Shown here one piece after another: positions 27,947 through 36,154 of a DNA stretch of 64,000 nt. This DNA comes from Streptomyces sp. 1222.5. Its GTDB lineage: Bacteria; Actinomycetota; Actinomycetes; Streptomycetales; Streptomycetaceae. The translations under genes and the position numbers were made by a program. The stretch covers positions 4,154,001 through 4,218,000 of the forward strand of contig NZ_FNSZ01000001.1 of NCBI RefSeq assembly GCF_900105245.1, in the 5' to 3' direction. The notes beneath the pieces were generated by a model. The model was not told the DNA's origin, made no database searches, and was given only the letters and a program-made list of their open reading frames with translations. Numbering within the stretch: the first letter of the stretch is position 1; every line of letters begins with the position of its first letter.

Positions 27947-28027
27947 ATGAAGCGACAGGCGGACCTCACGAAGCGGCGGGCAGTGGACCTGTGCCGCGTT
28001 GCCGCCATGCTCTGTCGCCCCTTCTGA
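27947..28027 (+). CDS. 26-aa Cys-containing leader peptide upstream of sulfurtransferase
   Basis: The 26-codon frame starts at ATG 27947, has no ribosome-binding site, and sits 7 nt after a good -10 box, so it is translated from the 5' end of the message. The peptide is basic at its start (MKRQADLTKRR) and ends LCRVAAMLCRPF, with cysteines at positions 16 and 23. Actinobacterial sulfur-assimilation genes are often preceded by such Cys-codon leader peptides acting as translation-dependent attenuators. It lies 127 nt upstream of the sulfurtransferase gene, leaving room for alternative structures. Confidence 0.72.
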   Translation: MKRQADLTKRRAVDLCRVAAMLCRPF

Positions 28028-28154
28028 GCGAAAGTCCCCGACTTCCGCGTTCTCACCCTCGCCCTGCTGGTAGGGCACCCGTGCGCCGCCCGCATGCCGG
28101 CGCGCCCCCTCGCACTCGCACGCCTCGCCGCAACTGCCCCGGAGGAGAAAGAGC

Positions 28155-29000
28155 ATGAGCCGCAGCGACGTCCTCGTCGACGCCGACTGGGTCCAGGACC
28201 ACCTGGACGACACCGACATCGCGATCGTCGAGGTGGACGAGGACACGTCCGCCTACGAGAAGAACCACATCAAGAACGCGATCCGCATCGACTGGACCAA
28301 GGATCTGCAGGACCCGGTCCGTCGTGACTTCGTCGACCAGGAGGGCTTCGAGAAGCTCCTGTCGAAGAAGGGCATCGCGAACGACACCCTCGTGATCCTC
28401 TACGGCGGCAACAACAACTGGTTCGCGTCCTACGCGTACTGGTACTTCAAGCTGTACGGCCACGAGAACGTCAAGCTCCTCGACGGCGGCCGCAAGAAGT
28501 GGGAGCTGGACGCCCGCGAGCTGGTCGACGGCTCCGAGGTGCCCGAGCGCGCCACGACGGACTACAAGGCCAAGCCGCAGGACACCTCGATCCGCGCCTT
28601 CCGCGACGAGGTGGTCGCCGCGATCGGCGCGCAGAACCTGGTCGACGTCCGCTCGCCCGACGAGTTCTCCGGCAAGCTGCTCGCCCCGGCGCACCTGCCG
28701 CAGGAGCAGTCGCAGCGCCCGGGCCACGTCCCGAGCGCCCGGAACATCCCGTGGTCGAAGAACGCCAACGACGACGGCACCTTCAAGTCGGACGACGAGC
28801 TCAAGGAGCTCTACGCCGCGGAGAGCGTCGACCTCGCCAAGGACACGATCGCCTACTGCCGCATCGGTGAGCGCTCGGCCCTGACCTGGTTCGTCCTGCA
28901 CGAGCTGCTCGGCGTGCAGAACGTCAAGAACTACGACGGCTCCTGGACCGAGTACGGCTCCCTCGTCGGCGTGCCGATCGAGCTCGGCGCCAACAAGTAA
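28155..29000 (+). CDS. cysA: Thiosulfate sulfurtransferase (rhodanese, CysA type)
   Basis: 281 residues with two rhodanese domains. The C-terminal one holds the active-site loop YCRIGERS with nucleophile Cys235. The N-terminal one is catalytically silent (LYGGNNNW). It transfers the sulfane sulfur of thiosulfate to an acceptor such as cyanide or thiols. The sequence lacks a signal peptide, so it is cytoplasmic. GGAGGAGAAAG precedes the ATG. It follows the Cys leader peptide and is followed 55 nt on by the DUF1416 gene, the same pairing as cysA/sseC in mycobacteria. Confidence 0.92.
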   Translation: MSRSDVLVDADWVQDHLDDTDIAIVEVDEDTSAYEKNHIKNAIRIDWTKDLQDPVRRDFVDQEGFEKLLSKKGIANDTLVILYGGNNNWFASYAYWYFKLYGHENVKLLDGGRKKWELDARELVDGSEVPERATTDYKAKPQDTSIRAFRDEVVAAIGAQNLVDVRSPDEFSGKLLAPAHLPQEQSQRPGHVPSARNIPWSKNANDDGTFKSDDELKELYAAESVDLAKDTIAYCRIGERSALTWFVLHELLGVQNVKNYDGSWTEYGSLVGVPIELGANK

Positions 29001-29055
29001 GCCCTCACCAACCCACCCGACCGACCTCCCGGTCAGACCCCTCTGGAGAAACAGC

Positions 29056-29343
29056 ATGTGTGGAGCGAAGGCCGGCGGCCCGGACGCCTCGACGATCAAG
29101 CCCGGGGAGACCACGATCCAGGGTCAGGTGACCCGCGACGGCGAGCCGGTGACGGGCTACGTCCGTCTGCTCGACTCGACAGGTGAGTTCACCGCCGAGG
29201 TGCCCACCTCCGCCACGGGTCAGTTCCGTTTCTACGCGGCCGAGGGCACGTGGACGGTGCGCGCGCTGGTGCCCGGCGGCACGGCCGACCGCACGGTGGT
29301 GGCTGAGCACGGCGGTCTGGCCGAGGTGGCCATCGCGGTCTGA
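29056..29343 (+). CDS. DUF1416 (SseC-like) protein
   Basis: 95 residues. It begins MCGAKAGGP, typical of the DUF1416 family that accompanies CysA-type sulfurtransferases in actinobacteria. The rest is a predicted all-beta domain (TTIQGQVTRDGEPVTGYVRLLD), like a transthyretin/carboxypeptidase regulatory-like fold. A role in sulfur metabolism is inferred from constant genomic pairing. CTGGAGAAAC precedes the ATG. A strong terminator follows. Confidence 0.88.
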   Translation: MCGAKAGGPDASTIKPGETTIQGQVTRDGEPVTGYVRLLDSTGEFTAEVPTSATGQFRFYAAEGTWTVRALVPGGTADRTVVAEHGGLAEVAIAV

Positions 29344-29359
29344 TCGGGTTCCGTGACGG

Positions 29360-29413
29360 ACCGAAGGGCCGTACTCCCTGGGTTGGACGCCAGTGGGAGT
29401 GCGGCCCTTCGGT
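29360..29413. terminator. Long stem-loop terminator between convergent operons
   Basis: A 19-bp stem with one G-T wobble (arms 29360-29378 and 29395-29413) and a 16-nt loop. It lies between the DUF1416 stop and the stop of the convergent membrane-protein gene, so it serves both directions. Confidence 0.8.
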
Positions 29414-29431
29414 GTGCCGTGACGGGGGTGC

Positions 29432-30607
29432 CTAGCCCAGCGTGCGGCCCAGGATCCAGACGACGGGAGCCGCCGCCGACAGCGGCAGCGCCACGCCCGC
29501 CGTGAAGTGCACGAACCGGGACGGGTAGTCGTAGGCGGCGACCCGGTGGCCGATCAGCGCGCAGGCGCCCGCCGCGGCCCCCAGGACGGCGCCCTTCGTG
29601 CCGAGACCGGTCATGCCGCCCACGGCGATACCGGCGCCGGCGGCGGCCAGCAGCGCGACCACGACCGACGCCGGGGTCGGCAGGGGCAGCGCACGGGCGA
29701 GGACGGCCACCGCGACCGCCGCGGCGCCCACGGACACCGCGTCCGGGTCGGCACCCAGGTAGCCGGTGGCGAGGATGGCCAGGGCCGCCGAGGTGACCGT
29801 CGCCATCAGGCCGTACATCCGCTCGTCCGGCGAGGCGTGCGAGCGCAGCTGCATGACCAGCGAGAGCAGGACCCAGATGCCGAGCGGGCCGAGGATCGCC
29901 GCCGGGGCGTGCTCGCGGCCGGCGACCAGGACCGCCGCGTCGGCCGCGAGGCCGCCCGCGAAGGCCAGGGCGATGCCCTGGCGGGCCGGCCACATGCCGT
30001 TCAGCCGGAACCAGCCCGCCGCCGTGACGGCCTGGAGCAGCACCAGCGGAACCAGCAGGGCCCAGGACCCGGCGGGGGCCGTGACCGCCAGCAGCAGGCC
30101 GAGCAGCGCGGTGAGCGCCGCCGGCTGCATGCCCGGGTCGATGATCGGGGAGCGGCCCTCCAGGCGCGCCCGCTGGGCGTCCGTGATCCGGGCGTTCCCG
30201 CCGAGCGTGGCGGGCCCGTAGGCCGGACCGGACGCCTCCGCGGGCTCCGGTGTTGCCGCCTCGGGTGCCGGAGCGGACTGCGGAGCGTAGTGCTGCTGCT
30301 GTGCCTGCGGCCCGTAGGACTCCGCGTACGGCTCGGCGTACGGCTGCGCCTGCTGGGGCTGCTGGTACGGCTGCTGCTCCTGGAGCGGCGGCAGGTACGC
30401 CGTCTCCGCCGACTGCACCGGCGCGTGGGTCTGCGTCTCCCAGGTCTGCCCCTGCCACTGCTGCGTCGACTGGGGGTCGTAGCCGGCCTGGCGGCCGTAC
30501 TGCTCGTGACCGGGCCACGCCTGCGGGGCGGGCTGCTGCTGCTCGGGATGCTGCTGGTACGGGTCGTGCCCCTCGTAGGGGCCGCCCTGGTACGGCTGGT
30601 CGCTCAT
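29432..30607 (-). CDS. Multi-pass membrane protein with Gln/Pro/Tyr-rich cytoplasmic N-terminus
   Basis: 391 residues. The first about 165 are low-complexity and rich in Gln, Pro and Tyr (repeats such as PYQQP and YAEPY). The remainder contains about eight to nine hydrophobic segments made mostly of Ala, Leu, Val and Gly. No catalytic motif is visible and I do not recognise a named family. The ATG lies 4 nt after the MoaD-like gene, so co-transcription is likely. Confidence 0.75.
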   Translation of the reverse strand: MSDQPYQGGPYEGHDPYQQHPEQQQPAPQAWPGHEQYGRQAGYDPQSTQQWQGQTWETQTHAPVQSAETAYLPPLQEQQPYQQPQQAQPYAEPYAESYGPQAQQQHYAPQSAPAPEAATPEPAEASGPAYGPATLGGNARITDAQRARLEGRSPIIDPGMQPAALTALLGLLLAVTAPAGSWALLVPLVLLQAVTAAGWFRLNGMWPARQGIALAFAGGLAADAAVLVAGREHAPAAILGPLGIWVLLSLVMQLRSHASPDERMYGLMATVTSAALAILATGYLGADPDAVSVGAAAVAVAVLARALPLPTPASVVVALLAAAGAGIAVGGMTGLGTKGAVLGAAAGACALIGHRVAAYDYPSRFVHFTAGVALPLSAAAPVVWILGRTLG

Positions 30608-30611
30608 CGCC

Positions 30612-30866
30612 TCACCCTCCTGCGAACGGCGGGAGCACCTCGACCGTGCCGCCGTCGGCCAGCCGTACCGTCTCATGCGCGCGGGTCCCGACGGGGTCGC
30701 CGTCGACGAGGAAGGAGCACCGCAGCAGCACACGCGTGAGTTCGCCGGGGTGCCGCTCGCGCACGGCGGACAGCGCTTCGGCGAGCGTGTCCGCGTCGTA
30801 CGGCTCCTCGGCGACCTGGGCCGCGGCCTTGGCGGCGGCCCAGTAGCGGACCGTGACCTTGGGCAT
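30612..30866 (-). CDS. MoaD/ThiS-family small sulfur-carrier protein
   Basis: 84 residues with the ubiquitin-like beta-grasp pattern (KVTVRYWAAAK, then LLRCSFLVDGDPV, then VEVLPPFAGG). It ends in Gly-Gly, which is adenylated and thiocarboxylated in sulfur-carrier function. It could be a molybdopterin synthase small subunit or a carrier for another thiolation pathway; no MoaE or MoeZ gene is nearby. It lies 51 nt after the hydrolase gene and 4 nt before the membrane-protein gene. Confidence 0.85.
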   Translation of the reverse strand: MPKVTVRYWAAAKAAAQVAEEPYDADTLAEALSAVRERHPGELTRVLLRCSFLVDGDPVGTRAHETVRLADGGTVEVLPPFAGG

Positions 30867-30917
30867 CTGGTTCCTTTGTCGACGGCAGGAAAAGATTCGA
30901 AGACAGATGGTCTCAGG

Positions 30918-31769
30918 CTAGCCCGCCGCGGTCGCGGCCCAGTCCCCGATCCGCGCCAGCAAGGCGTCGTCCGCCGCGTTCTCGGCGTGGCCCATGCCCG
31001 GCTCGATCCAGAGTTCTCCGTGTTCACCGGCCGCCTCGGCCAGCATGCGGGGGTGGTCGAGGGGGAAGTAGCCGTCGCGGTCGCCGTGCACGATCAGCAG
31101 CGGGACCGGGGCGATCCTCGGGACCGCCTCGGCCGGGGAGAGCGGCACCGGGTCCCACTCACGGTGGTGGATGCGGGTGCGCAGGCCGTAGCGGCCGACC
31201 AGGCGGCCCGCCGGGCGGGTGACCAGCCAGTGCAGGCGGCGCATGGGAGCCGTGCCCCGGTAGTACCAGCGGGCCGGCGCGCTGACCGCGACCACCGCGT
31301 CGGCCGTGCGCGGGTACAGGGCCGCGTGCCGCAGGACCACCGAGCCGCCCATGGAGAAACCGACGGTCACCACGCGCGCGTGGCCGAACCCGCGGGCCCA
31401 CGCCACGGCGGCGGCGAGGTCCAGCACCTCTTTGTCGCCGACCGTGGACCGTCCGCCGGAGCGGCCGTGGCCGCGGAAGGAGAAGGTGACGACCGCGCCG
31501 TGGCGGCGCAGCACGCGCGCCACCCTTCGTACATGCGGCCGGTCGACCTCGCCGGTGAAACCGTGGGCGATCACGAACACCAGGTCATGCGAGGCCGTCC
31601 GGAAGGTGTCCGGAACGGATTCGTATACAACGGCGCCCGGATCGTATACGGAATCGATCGGAATTCCGTCTGTGCTGTACAGAAACGTCCGGATAGGGGC
31701 GCGTCTGCCTGTCTCGGAATTCGGACGAACGGTGGAACGTGCCACATGACCTGCCGGACCGTTGCTCAT
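30918..31769 (-). CDS. Alpha/beta hydrolase
   Basis: 283 residues. The nucleophile elbow is GFSMGGS and the oxyanion region is VIAHGFTGE. The likely acid is in HGDRDGYF and the catalytic His in GMGHAENA near the C-terminus. It belongs to the monoacylglycerol lipase/serine aminopeptidase-like group; substrate unknown. No signal peptide is present. The ATG at 31769 is divergent from glnR, 180 bp away. Confidence 0.85.
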   Translation of the reverse strand: MSNGPAGHVARSTVRPNSETGRRAPIRTFLYSTDGIPIDSVYDPGAVVYESVPDTFRTASHDLVFVIAHGFTGEVDRPHVRRVARVLRRHGAVVTFSFRGHGRSGGRSTVGDKEVLDLAAAVAWARGFGHARVVTVGFSMGGSVVLRHAALYPRTADAVVAVSAPARWYYRGTAPMRRLHWLVTRPAGRLVGRYGLRTRIHHREWDPVPLSPAEAVPRIAPVPLLIVHGDRDGYFPLDHPRMLAEAAGEHGELWIEPGMGHAENAADDALLARIGDWAATAAG

Positions 31770-31949
31770 GTGGGCTATTCTGCTGGGCAGAGGACTCGGG
31801 CAGCGTAGCCCCCGGGTCCTTTTGTGCTTTCGGAAGCGTTGTATACACAGCGGGAAACCCCAGGTGACCGCAGGTGTACGGGGCCTTCGGGATCGCAGAG
31901 CATGGCCCGTCCGCACAGTCCTCGCAGGGACCGAGGAGGAACCAGACGT

Positions 31950-32729
31950 ATGAGTTCTCTGCTGCTCCTGACCAACGCCCTCCAGCCGTCGACGGAGGTG
32001 CTGCCCGCCCTCGGCCTGCTGCTGCACAACGTGCGGGTGGCCCCGGCCGAGGGGCCCGCCCTCGTCGACACCCCCGGTGCCGACGTCATCCTCGTCGACG
32101 GCCGCCGCGACCTGCCGCAGGTGCGCAGCCTCTGTCAGCTGCTGCGCTCCACCGGCCCCGGCTGTCCGCTCCTCCTCGTCGTCACCGAGGGCGGCCTCGC
32201 CGCCGTGACCGCCGACTGGGGCATCGACGACGTCCTGCTCGACACCGCCGGTCCCGCGGAGGTCGAGGCACGGCTGCGGCTCGCCATGGGCCGGCAGCAG
32301 ATCGTGAACGACGACTCCCCGATGGAGATCCGCAACGGCGATCTCTCGGTGGACGAGGCCACGTACAGCGCGAAGCTCAAGGGGCGGGTCCTCGACCTCA
32401 CCTTCAAGGAGTTCGAGCTGCTCAAGTACCTCGCCCAGCACCCGGGCCGGGTCTTCACCCGCGCGCAGCTGCTGCAGGAGGTGTGGGGCTACGACTACTT
32501 CGGCGGCACCCGCACCGTGGACGTGCACGTACGGCGGCTGCGCGCCAAGCTCGGTCCCGAGCACGAGTCCCTGATCGGAACCGTCCGGAACGTCGGTTAT
32601 CGATTCGTTACGCCCGAGAAGGGCGACCGGGCGACCGAGGAGGCCAAGGCCAAGGCGGGCCGGGCGAAAGCGGATGAGACGGACACCTCCGCCGCCCTGG
32701 ACGCGACCGAACTCCACGCGGACGCGTAG
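31950..32729 (+). CDS. glnR: Global nitrogen regulator GlnR (OmpR-type, atypical receiver)
   Basis: 259 residues. Residues 1-120 are a degenerate receiver domain starting MSSLLLLTNALQPSTEVLP. Residues about 130-225 are the OmpR winged helix (DLTFKEFELLKYLAQHPGRVF, then WGYDYFGGTRTVDVHVRRLR). The tail is Lys/Ala/Glu-rich and variable. The sequence is as I recall for S. coelicolor GlnR (SCO4159), which controls glnA, amtB, nir and other nitrogen genes without a cognate histidine kinase. GAGGAGGAA precedes the ATG. Confidence 0.95.
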   Translation: MSSLLLLTNALQPSTEVLPALGLLLHNVRVAPAEGPALVDTPGADVILVDGRRDLPQVRSLCQLLRSTGPGCPLLLVVTEGGLAAVTADWGIDDVLLDTAGPAEVEARLRLAMGRQQIVNDDSPMEIRNGDLSVDEATYSAKLKGRVLDLTFKEFELLKYLAQHPGRVFTRAQLLQEVWGYDYFGGTRTVDVHVRRLRAKLGPEHESLIGTVRNVGYRFVTPEKGDRATEEAKAKAGRAKADETDTSAALDATELHADA

Positions 32730-32835
32730 ATCGTCCGGCGCGGGCGTGACAGACGCTCGCGCCGGCCGTTGCGCGCGCACATCCAAGCGGTGATACGCCC
32801 TGCCCGGAGCGGGTCAATCCGCGTAGACTCCGCGC

Positions 32836-33861
32836 GTGGCCAAGGTGACTCGGGATGATGTGGCACGGCTGGCGGGGACCTCCACCGCCGTCGTCAGTTA
32901 TGTCATCAACAACGGACCCCGGCCGGTCGCCCCGGCCACGCGCGAGCGTGTCCTCGCCGCGATCAAGGAACTGGGGTACCGCCCGGACCGGGTCGCCCAG
33001 GCCATGGCGTCCCGCCGTACCGACCTGATAGGGCTGATCATCCCGGACGCTCGCCAGCCCTTCTTCGGGGAGATGGCGCACGCGGTCGAGCAGGCCGCCT
33101 CCGAGCGGGGAAAGATGGTCCTCGTCGGCAACACCGACTACATCGGCGAACGCGAGGTCCACTACCTGCGCGCCTTCCTCGGCATGCGGGTCTCCGGACT
33201 GATCCTCGTCAGCCACGCCCTCAACGACCTCGCCGCCGCCGAGATCGACGCCTGGGACGCCCGGGTGGTGCTGCTGCACGAGCGCCCCGAGGCCATCGAC
33301 GACGTCGCCGTGGTCACGGACGACCTCGGCGGCGCCCAGCTCGCCGTGCGCCACCTGCTGGAGCACGGCTACGAGTACGTCGCCTGCATGGGCGGTACGG
33401 CGGACACCCCGGCCGTCGGCGACCCGGTCTCCGACCACGTCGAGGGCTGGAAGCGGGCCATGGCCGAGGCGGGCCTGTCCACCGAGGGCCGGCTCTTCGA
33501 GGCGCCGTACAACCGCTACGACGCCTACCGCGTGGCCCTGGAGGTGCTCGCCGGCCCGAACCGGCCGCCCGCGGTCTTCTGCTCCACCGACGACCAGGCG
33601 ATCGGCCTGCTGCGAGCCGCCCGGGAACTGCGCATCGACGTGCCGGGCCAGCTGGCGGTGGCCGGTTTCGACGACATCAAGGAAGCCGCGCTCGCCGACC
33701 CGCCGCTGACCACGGTCGCCTCCGACCGCTCGGCGATGGCCCGGGCGGCGGTGGACCTCGTCCTGGACGACGGGCTCCGGATCGCCGGATCCCGGCGGGA
33801 GCGGCTGAAGACGTTCCCGTCCCGGCTGGTGGTCCGCGCCTCCTGCGGCTGCCTGGACTGA
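32836..33861 (+). CDS. LacI-family transcriptional regulator
   Basis: 341 residues. The N-terminal helix-turn-helix and hinge helix (VTRDDVARLAGTSTAVVSYVIN) are followed by a periplasmic-binding-protein-like effector domain (GLIIPDARQPFFGEM to VAGFDDIKEAALADPPLTTV). It probably responds to a sugar or related small molecule. Its tail ends in CGCLD. The GTG start has TAGACT six nt upstream and no Shine-Dalgarno sequence, so the message is probably leaderless. It is adjacent to glnR, as in S. coelicolor. Confidence 0.9.
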   Translation: MAKVTRDDVARLAGTSTAVVSYVINNGPRPVAPATRERVLAAIKELGYRPDRVAQAMASRRTDLIGLIIPDARQPFFGEMAHAVEQAASERGKMVLVGNTDYIGEREVHYLRAFLGMRVSGLILVSHALNDLAAAEIDAWDARVVLLHERPEAIDDVAVVTDDLGGAQLAVRHLLEHGYEYVACMGGTADTPAVGDPVSDHVEGWKRAMAEAGLSTEGRLFEAPYNRYDAYRVALEVLAGPNRPPAVFCSTDDQAIGLLRAARELRIDVPGQLAVAGFDDIKEAALADPPLTTVASDRSAMARAAVDLVLDDGLRIAGSRRERLKTFPSRLVVRASCGCLD

Positions 33862-33981
33862 CCGTCCGGACCGGTTCCTCCGCGTTCCCGTCCGGGGCCC
33901 TTATATCGGGCGAACGAGGTTCTGCCGGGCTTCTCAGGGAGCACTCAGGAAGCTCTCATCGTCGCGGGGGACTCTTTCGAC

Positions 33982-35070
33982 ATGACCGAGAGCATCCGCC
34001 GCAGCGGCGAAAGCGAGTACGGAACCCCGCAGGACGACGCCCACCCGGCCCCGTACGCACACCAGGACGCGTACGGCCGGCAGCACCCCTACTCCGCTCC
34101 CGTGAACCCCGAGTGGCCGCCCCCGCCGTACGGGCCCCCGACGGCGCCGGTCACCGCGGCAGCGGCCCCCGAGGCGGTGGTCCCCGCACCGCGCAGGAAG
34201 CGCACCCGGGGCCCGGTCCCGCTCCTCGCGGCGGTGGCGATCGTCGCGGCGGCGGTCGGCGGCGGCACGGCCTACGCCTTCCAGGCGCTCACCGGCGAGG
34301 ACGCGGTCGCCTCCGCGGGCACGACCACCCATGTGGTGCCCACGGGCAAGAAGGGCGACGTCGCCGCCATCGCCGCCGCGGTCAGCCCGAGCGTGGTCGA
34401 GGTGAACGCCACCCTGGGCAACGGCTCCTCCACCGGCTCCGGCGTGGTCGTCACGTCCGGCGGCGAGATCGTCACCAACAACCACGTCGTCTCCGGCGCC
34501 ACCTCGGTCAAGGTGCGCACCAGCGACGGCAAGAGCTACTCCGCCGAGGTCGTCGGCACCGACAGCTCCAAGGACCTCGCGCTGCTCAAGGCCGAGGGCG
34601 CCTCGGGCCTGAAGGCGGCGGGCCTCGGCGACTCCGACGGCGTCCAGGTCGGTGACACGGTCGTCGCGATCGGCTCCCCCGAGGGGCTGACCGGCACGGT
34701 CACCAGCGGCATCGTCTCCGCCCTCGACCGGGACGTCACCGTCCCCACCGAGGAGAGCCAGGGACAGGGCCAGGGCGGCGACGGACAGTGGCCGTTCCAG
34801 TTCGGCGGCCGCGAGTTCAACGGCGACACCGGTTCGTCGACCACCACGTACAAGGCGATACAGACGGACGCGTCCCTCAACCCGGGCAACTCCGGCGGCG
34901 CGCTCATCGACGCGAGCGGCAACGTCATCGGGATCAACTCCGCGATGTACTCGTCGAGTTCGCAGGCCTCCTCGTCCTCGGACGCGGGCAGCATCGGCCT
35001 CGGCTTCGCCATCCCCATCAACACCGTCAAGTCCGACCTGGCCAAGCTCCGGGCGGGCTCGAACAGCTAG
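33982..35070 (+). CDS. HtrA/DegP-like membrane-anchored serine protease lacking a PDZ domain
   Basis: 362 residues. A cytoplasmic Pro/Tyr-rich stretch (1-70), one transmembrane helix (about 76-100) and an extracytoplasmic S1C trypsin-like domain. The triad is visible: His168 in NNHVV, Asp198 in KDLALLK, Ser304 in NPGNSGGAL. The protein ends soon after the protease domain, so no PDZ domain is present. HtrA-like proteases degrade misfolded secreted proteins. The two-component genes that follow fit secretion-stress control of the CssRS type. Confidence 0.88.
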   Translation: MTESIRRSGESEYGTPQDDAHPAPYAHQDAYGRQHPYSAPVNPEWPPPPYGPPTAPVTAAAAPEAVVPAPRRKRTRGPVPLLAAVAIVAAAVGGGTAYAFQALTGEDAVASAGTTTHVVPTGKKGDVAAIAAAVSPSVVEVNATLGNGSSTGSGVVVTSGGEIVTNNHVVSGATSVKVRTSDGKSYSAEVVGTDSSKDLALLKAEGASGLKAAGLGDSDGVQVGDTVVAIGSPEGLTGTVTSGIVSALDRDVTVPTEESQGQGQGGDGQWPFQFGGREFNGDTGSSTTTYKAIQTDASLNPGNSGGALIDASGNVIGINSAMYSSSSQASSSSDAGSIGLGFAIPINTVKSDLAKLRAGSNS

Positions 35071-35086
35071 CAGCAGGGAGCACGTC

Positions 35087-35329
35087 ATGATCAAGATGGT
35101 TTCCCACCGCACCGCCGAGCGGGGACCCGCCGGCCTCACCGTCGCCCTCGCGGTCGCCCACGAGCTGCACGCGTCCGCTCCCACCACGACACCCCGCGCG
35201 CCTGAGGTGGCCCCGACCCCGGTCCCCGAGATGATGGGCCTGCGCACCTCCGCCGCCCGTCCGCACCGCAGGAAGGTGCCGCTGAACCGCCTGAGCACCA
35301 TGCGCAGCCTGACCGCGCTCGGGGTCTGA
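35087..35329 (+). CDS. 80-aa hypothetical protein between protease and response regulator
   Basis: The ATG at 35087 has AGGGAG about 7 nt upstream and lies 16 nt after the protease stop, so it is probably co-transcribed. The product is Pro/Thr/Ala-rich in the middle and basic at the C-terminus (RPHRRKVPLNRL), with no membrane helix or recognised domain. It could be a small cytoplasmic protein or a fortuitous frame. Confidence 0.5.
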   Translation: MIKMVSHRTAERGPAGLTVALAVAHELHASAPTTTPRAPEVAPTPVPEMMGLRTSAARPHRRKVPLNRLSTMRSLTALGV

Positions 35330-35419
35330 CTCCCCGCCTCCCCGCCTCCCGGCCCGGGAACGTGCGAGGCTGAAGAGGACCCCGACCACACGACCCCGCA
35401 CCCCGAGGAACCGCGACCG

Positions 35420-36154
35420 ATGAGCCCCGCCGAAGGCGACCGTGACCCCCAGCGCATCCTGATCGTCGACGACGAGCCGGCCGTACGCGAGGCCCTGCAG
35501 CGCAGCCTCGCCTTCGAGGGGTACGACACGGAGGTGGCCGTCGACGGGGCGGACGCGCTGGACAAGGCGACGGCCTACCGGCCGGACCTGGTCGTCCTGG
35601 ACATCCAGATGCCCCGCATGGACGGCCTGACGGCGGCCCGGCGCATCCGCGGTGCGGGCGAGACGACCCCCATCCTGATGCTGACGGCCCGGGACACGGT
35701 CGGAGACCGGGTGACCGGGCTGGACGCCGGCGCCGACGACTACCTGGTCAAGCCCTTCGAGCTGGACGAGCTGTTCGCCCGTATCCGCGCGCTGCTGCGG
35801 CGCAGCTCGTACGCGGTCGCCGTGTCGGCCGAGGCCCAGGAGGACGAGGCGCTGACCTTCGGAGACCTGCGCATGGACCTCGCCACCAGGGAGGTCACGC
35901 GCGCCGGCCGCCAGGTCGAACTGACCCGCACGGAGTTCACCCTGCTGGAGATGTTCATGGCCCATCCGCGTCAGGTGCTCACCCGGGAGCAGATCCTCAA
36001 GGCGGTGTGGGGCTTCGACTTCGAGCCCTCGTCCAACTCCCTCGACGTCTACGTCATGTACCTGCGCCGCAAGACCGAGGCCGGCGGCGAGCCGCGCCTC
36101 GTCCACACGGTGCGGGGCGTGGGGTACGTCCTGCGGCAGGGCGGCGCCGAGTGA
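35420..36154 (+). CDS. OmpR-family response regulator (CssR-like)
   Basis: 244 residues. The receiver domain (about 12-125) has the acidic pair DDE, phospho-acceptor Asp61 in VLDIQMP, Thr in LTARD and Lys in LVKP. The winged helix (about 145-240) has LTRTEFTLLEMFMAHPRQVL and WGFDFEPSSNSLDVYVMYLRRK. The kinase gene overlaps its stop by 4 bp. By neighbourhood with an HtrA protease, and recalling SCO4156/4155, this is likely the CssR-type regulator of secretion stress; other OmpR systems are possible. Confidence 0.88.
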   Translation: MSPAEGDRDPQRILIVDDEPAVREALQRSLAFEGYDTEVAVDGADALDKATAYRPDLVVLDIQMPRMDGLTAARRIRGAGETTPILMLTARDTVGDRVTGLDAGADDYLVKPFELDELFARIRALLRRSSYAVAVSAEAQEDEALTFGDLRMDLATREVTRAGRQVELTRTEFTLLEMFMAHPRQVLTREQILKAVWGFDFEPSSNSLDVYVMYLRRKTEAGGEPRLVHTVRGVGYVLRQGGAE

